From NCBI RefSeq assembly GCF_013403865.1, contig NZ_JABFDK010000001.1, positions 1,364,001 through 1,428,000 on the forward strand: a stretch of DNA of 64,000 bases. The letters run 5' to 3'. Both the position numbers and the translations under genes were made by a program. Under the pieces are notes generated by a model. That model was not told the origin of the DNA and searched no databases. It worked only from the letters and a program-made list of their open reading frames with translations. Of this stretch, positions 53,790-63,200 are shown one piece after another (position 1 is the first letter of the stretch; each line of letters begins with the position of its first letter). The stretch comes from Winogradskyella costae. GTDB lineage: Bacteria; Bacteroidota; Bacteroidia; Flavobacteriales; Flavobacteriaceae.

Positions 53790-54509
53790 ATGCTTTCAAA
53801 AAATAATAGTATCGTTCTTTCTAAACTAAAGTATAGAGATAACGACCTTATCGTTAAATGTTATACAGAGCAACGCGGAGTCGTGAGCTATATGTTAAGA
53901 GGTGTTCTGAATTCTAAAAAAGGACGTTCTAAGACTGTTTATTTTCAAGCGTTATCTCAGCTTCAAATAGAAGAAAATTACAAACCCAATCAGTCACTTC
54001 ATTTTATTAAAGAGACGAAATTTAATTACATTTATAAAAGTCTTCACACCAATATTTATAAAAGTGCTATTGTTTTATTTCTATCCGAAATTCTTTCCAA
54101 CGTATTAAAGGAAGAAGAAAAGAATGAGGATTTATTTCATTTTATAACTGCGGCCCTTCAGTATTTAGATAATGAAGATCAGTTTTCGAACTTTCATTTA
54201 TTGTTTCTATTAAAGTTAACACGCTATTTGGGGTTTCAGCCAGAGAACTTAGATACTGAGCATCCTTATTTTAATTTAGAATCTGGAGTCTTTGAGGCTA
54301 CGACGCATGGGATTTATTCTATTTCTGGTGAAAATTTAACACTCTTAAAAAACCTATTAGGCACAAGTTTTGATGCCTTAAATTCCATAAAGATTAATGC
54401 AAAACAAAGGCAAGAGTTTTTAAATCTACTGCTGTACTATTTTGAATTACATTTGGGAAGTTTTAAAAAGCCAAAATCGTTACAGGTGCTTAACGACGTG
54501 TTTCGTTAA
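53790..54509 (+). CDS. recO: DNA repair protein RecO
   Basis: RecO loads RecA with RecR during recombination repair. The 239-residue product has the N-terminal OB fold (SIVLSKLKYRDNDLIVKCYTEQRGVVSYMLRGV) and a helical C-terminal domain (LLFLLKLTRYLGFQPENLD). It lacks the zinc site seen in some RecO proteins. It follows porZ after 2 bases. Confidence 0.93.
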   Translation: MLSKNNSIVLSKLKYRDNDLIVKCYTEQRGVVSYMLRGVLNSKKGRSKTVYFQALSQLQIEENYKPNQSLHFIKETKFNYIYKSLHTNIYKSAIVLFLSEILSNVLKEEEKNEDLFHFITAALQYLDNEDQFSNFHLLFLLKLTRYLGFQPENLDTEHPYFNLESGVFEATTHGIYSISGENLTLLKNLLGTSFDALNSIKINAKQRQEFLNLLLYYFELHLGSFKKPKSLQVLNDVFR

Positions 54510-54538
54510 GTTGCTTTTGCCAAAATAATACAATAATT

Positions 54539-56968
54539 GTGAGTTCATACGTGAAGCGCTTTAGCGTACATATTATTTTTTTATGTCTTTTTGTGCAGTT
54601 AAGTACTGCGCAAACGATTACGGTTTTAGAAGAAGGTAGTCAAGTGCCTATTCCGGGTGTGGCGCTGGTTAATCAAATGAAAAGCAAAACGGGCTTTACG
54701 GATATCAATGGCCACGTATCTTTATCTGTCTTTAATGATGACGACATCATTTTCTTTAAAGATTTCTTATATGAAGAGCTGCGCTTAACTAAATCGCAAA
54801 TCGTAAAAAACAAGGGTATTGTTTATCTCAGGCTTAAAGTAGAAGGTTTAGATCAAATTCTAATCTCAGCATCTAAGTTTGAACAGCATAAACGCGATAT
54901 TCCACAAACGATAGTGAATATTAGTGCCAAAGATATTGCCTTGTCTAACCCACAAACGAGTGCCGATTTGTTGGAGAATACCGGTAATATTTACATTCAG
55001 AAAAGTCAATTGGGAGGAGGAAGTCCTATGATTAGAGGATTTTCTACCAATCGTCTTTTAATTGCTGTAGACGGAGTACGCATGAATAATGCTATTTTTA
55101 GAGGAGGCAATCTTCAGAATGTTATTGCCATAGATCCGTTCGCTGTGCAACATACTGAAGTGACGCTTGGTGCGGGTTCTGTAGTTTATGGCAGTGATGC
55201 GATTGGAGGAGTGATGAGTTTTTATACTAAAAAACCACAATTCTCTGAAACTGATGCTTTAGATTTTAGTGCGACAGCTTTAACACGATTTGCTTCAGCG
55301 AATACAGAAAAAACGGGTCATTTAGATTTTAATCTAGGCTATAAAAGGTGGGCATTTTTAACTAGCGTGAGTTATACCGATTTTGATGATTTAAAAATGG
55401 GAAGCCATGGTCCGGATGATTATTTGAGACCAGAATATGTAATACAGCAAAATGGTGAAGACGTTATTGTGGCCAATGCCAATCCGAAGGTACAGGTACC
55501 AACAGGTTATGATCAACTAAATTTAATGCAAAAGGTGCGCTATAAATCGTCTGATGCTTTGGATTTTGATTTAGGCTTGTATTATTCTACAACCTCAGAT
55601 TTTTCTAGATATGATCGGCTTATTCGTTACCGAGGTGATGAGTTGCGTTCTGCGGAATGGAATTACGGACCTCAACAATGGTTTATGGGTAATTTTCAGT
55701 TAACCAAACTGAGTAGTCGTTCTAATTTATATGATAAAATTCAAACTACTTTAGCGTATCAGAACTTTAAGGAGAGTCGGGAGGATCGCGATTTTCAATC
55801 TGATATACGTGCTGTTAGGGAAGAATCTGTTGATGCTTTGTCTTTTAATTTGGATTTAGAGAAAAACTTTAACTCCAAAATGAGTCTTTTTTATGGCTTA
55901 GAGTATTTACATAATACGGTGCATTCAAACGGACATGATACGGCTATTGTCACTGGTGATACTTCGGCAAGTCTTACACGTTATCCAGATGGTTCTACGT
56001 GGCAGTCTATGGCGGCTTATGCCAGTTTAAAGTATAAACCTAATTCTAAATTTGTGTTTCAGTCCGGACTTCGGTTTAATCAGGTGATTGCAAAAGCTGA
56101 TTTTACGGAGAACAACGTCTTTTTAAACTTACCTTTTGATGCTGCTGAGGTGAATACCGGAGCCTTAACAGGTACTGCTGGTATTACTTGGTCTCCAAGT
56201 GATATGATTCAATGGAAGCTTAATGCTTCTACAGCTTTTAGGGCCCCAAATATTGATGATATTGGTAAGGTGTTTGATAGTGAGCCTGGTGCTGTTGTGG
56301 TGCCTAGTAAAGATCTCAAAGCAGAGTACGCTTATGGTGGAGAGTTAGGTTTAAAGTTGAATTTTGAAAACAAAGTCATTATTGATTTAGCAACCTATTA
56401 CACGTTTTTAGATAATGCTTTAATTCGTCGGGATTATGAGTTAAATGGAAATACTGAAATGATTTACGATGGTGAATTAAGTACAATTCAGGCCATGCAA
56501 AACGCTTCTAAAGCTTGGATTTATGGCTTTGAAGCAGGATTGGAAGTTCACTTTACAAAATACTTAAAACTTCGGTCTCAGTATAATGTTATTGGAGGTA
56601 CAGAGGATAATAATGGGGTAGAAGAACCCGTGAGGCATGTGGCCCCTCATTTTGGACGCACACATTTGGTTTGGACCAAAGACAAATTGCTCTGTGATGC
56701 TTTTGTAGTCTATAATAATGAATTGGCATTTAATCAATTATCCCCTTCTGAAGCCTCGAAAGATTATATCTATGCTTTAGATGGAAATGGAGATCCGTAT
56801 GCACCGGCTTGGAGCACTCTTAATTTTAGAACGCAATATCAGTATAATGCTCAACTTAGTGTAACGGCGAGTGTAGAAAATATAACTGACCAGCGCTATA
56901 GACCGTATTCTTCGGGTATCACTGCTGCCGGTCGGAACATTATTCTCGCTTTAAAATATACCCTTTAG
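54539..56968 (+). CDS. TonB-dependent outer-membrane receptor
   Basis: The receptor is about 809 residues. It has a signal peptide (to QLSTAQ), a carboxypeptidase-regulatory-like domain (ITVLEEGSQVPIPGVALVNQ), a plug (IPQTIVNISAKDIALSNPQTSADLLENTGN and VDGVRMNNAIFRGGN) and a C-terminal barrel ending IILALKYTL. The plug resembles haem/siderophore-type receptors (SPMIRGFSTNRLLIAVDGVR), but the ligand is not proven. The start is GTG at 54539 or GTG at 54551; both give a signal peptide. Confidence 0.9.
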   Translation: MSSYVKRFSVHIIFLCLFVQLSTAQTITVLEEGSQVPIPGVALVNQMKSKTGFTDINGHVSLSVFNDDDIIFFKDFLYEELRLTKSQIVKNKGIVYLRLKVEGLDQILISASKFEQHKRDIPQTIVNISAKDIALSNPQTSADLLENTGNIYIQKSQLGGGSPMIRGFSTNRLLIAVDGVRMNNAIFRGGNLQNVIAIDPFAVQHTEVTLGAGSVVYGSDAIGGVMSFYTKKPQFSETDALDFSATALTRFASANTEKTGHLDFNLGYKRWAFLTSVSYTDFDDLKMGSHGPDDYLRPEYVIQQNGEDVIVANANPKVQVPTGYDQLNLMQKVRYKSSDALDFDLGLYYSTTSDFSRYDRLIRYRGDELRSAEWNYGPQQWFMGNFQLTKLSSRSNLYDKIQTTLAYQNFKESREDRDFQSDIRAVREESVDALSFNLDLEKNFNSKMSLFYGLEYLHNTVHSNGHDTAIVTGDTSASLTRYPDGSTWQSMAAYASLKYKPNSKFVFQSGLRFNQVIAKADFTENNVFLNLPFDAAEVNTGALTGTAGITWSPSDMIQWKLNASTAFRAPNIDDIGKVFDSEPGAVVVPSKDLKAEYAYGGELGLKLNFENKVIIDLATYYTFLDNALIRRDYELNGNTEMIYDGELSTIQAMQNASKAWIYGFEAGLEVHFTKYLKLRSQYNVIGGTEDNNGVEEPVRHVAPHFGRTHLVWTKDKLLCDAFVVYNNELAFNQLSPSEASKDYIYALDGNGDPYAPAWSTLNFRTQYQYNAQLSVTASVENITDQRYRPYSSGITAAGRNIILALKYTL

Positions 56969-57048
56969 TCCTTTAATGTTTGTATTATAAGCATTTTATT
57001 TATGATGGGTATTTGCTTTTTAGCTGACCGAAATATTAGCTAGGGCGC

Positions 57049-57180
57049 ATACGAATCATATACGGCTCATATACGGAGTACATACGGAGGAGATACGGAG
57101 TAGCTATGGGTGAACCTTGCTTATTATCCGTTCTTTATCCGCTTATCACCCGAGTATGACCCGAGGATGCTATGGGTGAA
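57049..57180. repeat. Array of twelve degenerate 11-bp units
   Basis: The units, in register, are ATACGAATCAT, ATACGGCTCAT, ATACGGAGTAC, ATACGGAGGAG, ATACGGAGTAG, CTATGGGTGAA, CCTTGCTTATT, ATCCGTTCTTT, ATCCGCTTATC, ACCCGAGTATG, ACCCGAGGATG and CTATGGGTGAA. All twelve have G at position 5. CTATGGGTGAA is repeated exactly 66 bases (6 units) apart. Five units begin ATACG and four begin ATCCG or ACCCG. Confidence 0.9.
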
Positions 57181-57238
57181 CCCTTATTAAGCTTTGGTTG
57201 TAATTCTTTTTAAGGCCCTACCACTGCTGGCGTTAAAC

Positions 57239-57273
57239 AAAATAAGCCGCATTTTTTAGATGCGACTTATTTT
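57239..57273. terminator. Bidirectional terminator after the giant surface gene
   Basis: AAAATAAG/CTTATTTT and CGCAT/ATGCG pair (13 bp, one mismatch) across a 7-base loop, 22 bases beyond the stop codon at 57295. Confidence 0.75.
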
Positions 57274-57294
57274 ACAAAATATATAGCGTGTTAT

Positions 57295-60200
57295 TTAGCG
57301 CTGTTTGATGGCTTTTTTACTGATGACCTGTCCGTTGGATAGGGTGATCTTAGCAATATAAGCTGCCTGACTCAATTTTGAAAGGTCGTAAACCTCAATA
57401 GAATCATTGCCTTGTAAATTGTAAATGATGCGCCCTGTAACGTCTATAATAGCAACATGTTTAATCGTGTGTCTGTTTCCAACTTTAATTTGAACATCTC
57501 CATTTTGAAATTCCGTAATCGTTACTTCATTAGTATCAACTATGTTGTCGTTAACGGAAAGTGTAAATGGTGTAAATACAATTTCGAAACGCTCGTTAAA
57601 TTCGCCTGGTTCTGAGGTGAAGGTGTAGTCTGAAGTTTTAAGGTTGTGAAATGTATTTAATAGTTTGTCGTTAATATACACTGCGTTTTCAGTTATAAAA
57701 GCACCTTCCAATTGGTGTATTGAAATACTATAAATTGTAGGTTCTGTAATCGTTGTAATAAACCCAAGCGGAATCATTTCTTCAAGTGTTAGGCTATTTG
57801 GGTGTTTACCTTGAATTGCGAATTGTTTACTGTCCAAATCTTCAAGGCGTGAATAAATAACCGCATTGACTTCTGTAGATAAGTTTCTTTGGGCGTCATA
57901 ATACATCCCATCATCTTCATCAGTTGCTCCATCTACATACGCCACTAAAATTTGATTAAATGCTCCGTTGTCTGTATTTAAGTTTAGCCATAACTTATTA
58001 CTCATATTAGTTGTAGGAGACCTAAATAACTGATCATTATGTTCTGTAACTCTCATGCTATTATTAAACTCAACGTTTGTTGTTTTAATATCGCCACTTA
58101 CTGTTGTTGCAGTTGCCCCATTTCCCATAGAAATAAAGAATGCTTGACCAGAAGGAATAAATCTATTTGGTGTTATACCGTCTCCTCCCATGGTTTCACC
58201 TGATCCATTAATAATGGCATAATCACTTTGTGCGTAATTTAAGTTTTCATTACCATTAGTAGAATCTGCTGCAGCAGTATCGTGGGACCAAAAGTATATA
58301 GCCCCGCTGATGGGTGCATCAACTGTTTGGTCAATGCTAGCATTCGCATCTAAGAACAGATCTGCATCTATAGCAGAAGGGTAAGGATTTCCAATGAGGT
58401 TCCAGTTGTTATCATTTAATTCTGAGTCATTCCTGTAAATAGGCACATTGTAAATACCATTATTAAAAGGGCCTTCAAATACGTAGTCGATTTGCGTTGG
58501 GAAAGGTGCAAAACTGTTTTGTGTCGCAGCATAGCCCACTCCTGGCTGCATTATAGTTGTGCCATTTGCAAATATCCAATCGTCACCATTGTCATCTATA
58601 TCATCTTGTCCGGCAGCTTCTGCATCATTATTGCCCAATTCTCTTGTAGCATCTAAATAGTTTTGACCACTGTATGAATAAATTCTTCCTGCATTCGCTT
58701 CCGCCAAACCATCACTAATTGTTTCACCAGATACAGGTGCACTCCAATACACGTACTCATGACGTGTTGCTAACACTGGAGTCTTTTTTACGACTTGTAT
58801 TTTAGTTTTATCTGATAAAACGTTGCCTGACGTTGTTCCTGCGTTATTAATTTGTACAAATGATCCATACGGTTTAATTGTTAATTTACCATCTACAACA
58901 AGGTCGTTTTCTACCTTCACATAATCGTTAGTATTAATTGTTAACTCGGAGTTAGTTGTAATTGTGCAGTTACAGGCTTCAAAACTTGTTTGTGTGCCTC
59001 CGATGGCTGTGTCGTAATCATCATCGAGTATTACAAATGTATCTATACCAGGGGCGGCTGACCATACTGTACCATCCCAAATTGCCGTGGCCGTTTCTAA
59101 TTTTACAGAGTTACTTGCTTTATAACACGTTGCAACGTCTTCTCTAACTTGACAATAGAATTGATAATCTAGATATAATAATGGATTAACAATATTTAAG
59201 GAGGCTGTTGTTGCATCATTAAAATCTGCATTATTAGGTACAGCTATAAATGTAGCTGTACTTGGTTCTAAATAAAACCATTGGTAAGTTAAACTTAGAC
59301 TAGAGGGTACTCCTTCAGTTGCTGTTACTGATATCTGAATTGGGTTGGTGCAATTAAAAACAGGTGGAGCTAAAACTGATACCGCAGGCGGCGTAGCCAA
59401 GGCAAAGTCATAAGTGCCAAAATTACTATAATTTGAGTCTCCACATGTGGTCCAATCTGTAATGTCCCAATCTGCAGCAAGGTCAAAAGTTGTTGTTGGT
59501 AACATGCTTGCTGTATTTAGTCTGCTAAAATTAATACCATTATTATCTACACCTAAACCATTAGACCAACTGTCGCTGCCAAAAACTCCAAAAACATCTA
59601 TAGATGTCGACGTAGAACTATTGTAAAGTTCTATTAAATCAGAACTATCATTATCAAAGTTAATTCCACTGGCGCTATTAAAAGCTTGGTGAGGTAAGCT
59701 TCCATCTAAGCCTGCGGCATAAAAATCGCACGAGGACGTACCAATACTGATAACATGTACGGCACCAGAGGCTACTGTTCCTGTTAAGTTTAAGGTAGAC
59801 GATGGTGATGCGTTTCCATTATTAAAAATTCTAATTCTATAATTATTTAGGTTAACTGTTGAGGCAGTTCCGTTAAATATTTCAATTATTGACGAACTTC
59901 CGGTAGTCGCATCAGAAATTTGACTCATAAATAAATCGGTTGGAGGTGTGGATGCAGAAGTAGTTTCACAACTTGTTATATCATCACTTAACACAGTAAA
60001 TGCATTTGCAGAGGAACAACCTGTAGAAAATAACACGGAAATATCTCCGTTAGTGGCACCAGCTGGTAATAAAACAATTAATTCTGATGCTGATGAGGTT
60101 ACAGTGCTCATAGCTAATCCATTAATAGTTGCAACAGCCCCTGTGAGGTTATTTGCGGATGTAATTGTTATCTCTGTGTTTTCTGGTCCTTCGGTTGGCC

Positions 60201-63200
60201 AAATAGAGCTTATTAGCACCGTACTACAAACTGCTGAGCCCTCTATGTCGAATATATAAGGATCTTCGTCACTATCTGAATTTTCAATACTTACTTGAGC
60301 CTTACGCACTCCATCTGAAGTTGGGTTAAACTCTATTCTGAACTCTGAGTTAGATCCAGAACCAATAGAGGTACTAGGTTGTAAGGTTACTATAAAATCA
60401 CTAGAATGTTCACCAATTATCTCAACTTTTGGTGTTCCTGTTAAACTTAAAGTTGTTGCACCAATGTTTTCAATAATATAGCTTTTTTCAGGACCAGTAG
60501 CTCCTACGTTTGTAGATGCATATAGGGTATTGTTTAGACCATAAGGTGCATTAAATCCGTTCTCTATAGAGATATTATTTCCTTTAATATTTATTTCAGC
60601 ATTTATTGGCTGTGCTATATTAATTGTGTAATCTTCAACCTCACCATCAAAACCAATTTCACAAGGTGTTAGAGGATCTATTGGGTCATCCGTATCGTAG
60701 TATTTTGTAGAAACACGCATTCTGGTAGCCGCTATAACAGCATTAGATGGTATTTCAATAGATAATGGGCTTGCGTCAGTAGAACCATCTATAGCATTGT
60801 ATGCTACTCCTAAGTCGTAATCTTCATTGGCATCTGAAAAATCACCATCGTTGTTCCAATCTATCCAAACCATCGTGGTTGTAAAGTATTCACCATCCGT
60901 ATTCACTCTAACTTCTAAATTATAAGTTTGGCCAAGGGTTACTGTTGTAGATATTGCTGTGTAATCTGAATAAGCATTATCGGTATTATCGGAACCATTG
61001 TCAATGGTGTTAAATTGAACATTATTGGTGAGTGTTAAATAATTATCACCACCATCACCGTAAGAATCACAATAAGTTAGTGAAGGGGTCGCGCACATTT
61101 CCACACCTTCGGTCCATGTGGTTCCTCGTCTAATAAATATTTTAAAGCAATAATTAGTGCCATTGATTAAACCTGTAATTGATTTGGTTGACGCACTAGA
61201 GGTTGTTTCGTACACCAATTGATTTGATGTTGTGTAAACATCATTATCGTTTCCGGAATAAGCAGAGCCATTACCCGATGGTGTAAACGTAACACCACCT
61301 TGATTAGCTACGATAATTAATTGATCATAGCATGCCGTTGGTAAAGGATTGTTCCAGTTTAGAGTTACTTTATTAGTTAATGGTGCTGCTGATAGGTTGG
61401 TTATATCTCCTTGTGCTAAACCGTTAGTTACTGTACTTCCGTTTGTACCACCATTGGCCCAGCCAGTTAGTGTTTCTCCCACATAGGCATATACGGTAAA
61501 GGAATAGTTATTGCCTTCAGTTAAACCTGTAATTGTAGCTGTAGTGGCTGTTCCTTTATATACCACTCGCCCTAAAGATACTGGTGTAACAGGTGTTGCC
61601 GCGGAAAAGTCTGTATTTGGCGTATACGTGTTAGCATCGTCTTTTGTGCCTGTTGGGTCTGTACCACCATCTCTGGCAAATACCATATAACCTGTTGGAG
61701 TTACACCAGATGCTGGTGCATCCCAATTTAAAGTTACGCTGGTATCTTCAAAACAGCCTTCAATATTTCTTGCATTATTTGGCGCTTCGTTACTTAAATT
61801 TAAGGTTACTGCATTAGACGTGGTGTTCCCACAGATATTCGTAAGGATACAACGGTATTGATTGCCATCCATTGGTGCAGATGTTGCTGCTGTGGTGTAC
61901 GTATCTGTAGTGGCACCAGACCCTCCGGTAACATTGTTCCATCCTGAGCCTGTATTAACTTGCCATTGGTAGTTGTCTGTATCCGAGGAACTGACTGAGA
62001 ATGTTGCTGTATCTGGTATCACTTCGGTTTGGTCGGATGGTTGCGTTAATGTTGGTACACCATCTTCTATGACTACCACATAACTTAATGCGTTATCTGA
62101 CCAACAGGTACCAGCCGTGTCATAGGCTCTTACATAGTACGTGCCTGAGGTCGTTGCGGAGTAGGTTGCTGTAGTATTGTAGGTTTCGTCGGTTCCTGTA
62201 GGGCTTGTTTGCCAATAATTCACTGTACCTGCTGCGGCAGTACCAGTATAGGTTAGGTCTGTTGAGGAACATGCTGGTGTTGTGCCTGTAATGCTTCCTG
62301 TTGGGTCGGCGGGTGCTGTGCATGGTACCATGCAATATAATTCTACTAATTCTATAGTAACTCGTTTTCCAGAAATCGTGGAAAATTCTAAAACAGAATT
62401 TGCAGGTACTCCAGTGAATAATGCCGAATATATATTGAATGAGTTATCATCAATCGTACTAAAAAATTGAGAAACACCATTTAAAGTTACCGTGACTTGA
62501 TTTTCATTGCTATCCCATCCTTCTGCGTTAAATTGAACAGTAACATCTCCAGATACCCCAGATAGAGGGTTGGTGGAAATTGATCCTGGATTTGAACCAG
62601 AGGCTAACCTTATTTCATTACCAGATCCATAAGTATTAGATGATTTATTAGGGAAATTGTTTCCATACATTGTAAAACAAGGCCCAACATAAACTATAAA
62701 ACTAACACTTATGGTATGCGCAGCAGTTATATTATTAAACGTATAGGACGAAATAGCCCCTTCTGAGACACCATCAACTAAAACATCAGCAACGGCATAA
62801 CCAGGATCTGCTGTAATGGTATAGGTTTGATCGTCTCCGCAATCAACACTTGTAACTCCAGATGGACTAATAGATCCATTGTCACCTGCGGATGCTGTAA
62901 TATTATAAGTGTCTTGCGTGTAAACTGCTGTAATTGTATGGTCTGTAATAACGTTATTAAATGGATATGGATTTGTGCTTCCTGCATTGGTACCATTTAC
63001 GACCCAATTGGTAAAGGTGTAACACGAATCTGGTGTTGCCGTAAAACTCTGGTTGGCATTATCTGCTACGTTGGTTGTGCCTGGAGTAATTGTTCCGCCT
63101 GTGGCTTGTGTTACTGTAATTAAGTTTCCTGTTGCAGCAATAATAGTTATAGTGTAATCTTCTACTCCTCCATAATCCATATCGTCGTCAGAGTCACATG

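Larger units (their letters stand above)
56969..57294. other. Non-coding region with an 11-bp-period array
   Basis: 326 bases between the receptor and the giant surface gene. It holds the 11-bp array (57049-57180) and a bidirectional terminator (57239-57273). No gene is supported. Confidence 0.85.

Noticed and set aside
57049..57180. CRISPR array
   Set aside because: The period is 11 bases with no spacers, repeats are degenerate and no cas gene is present.
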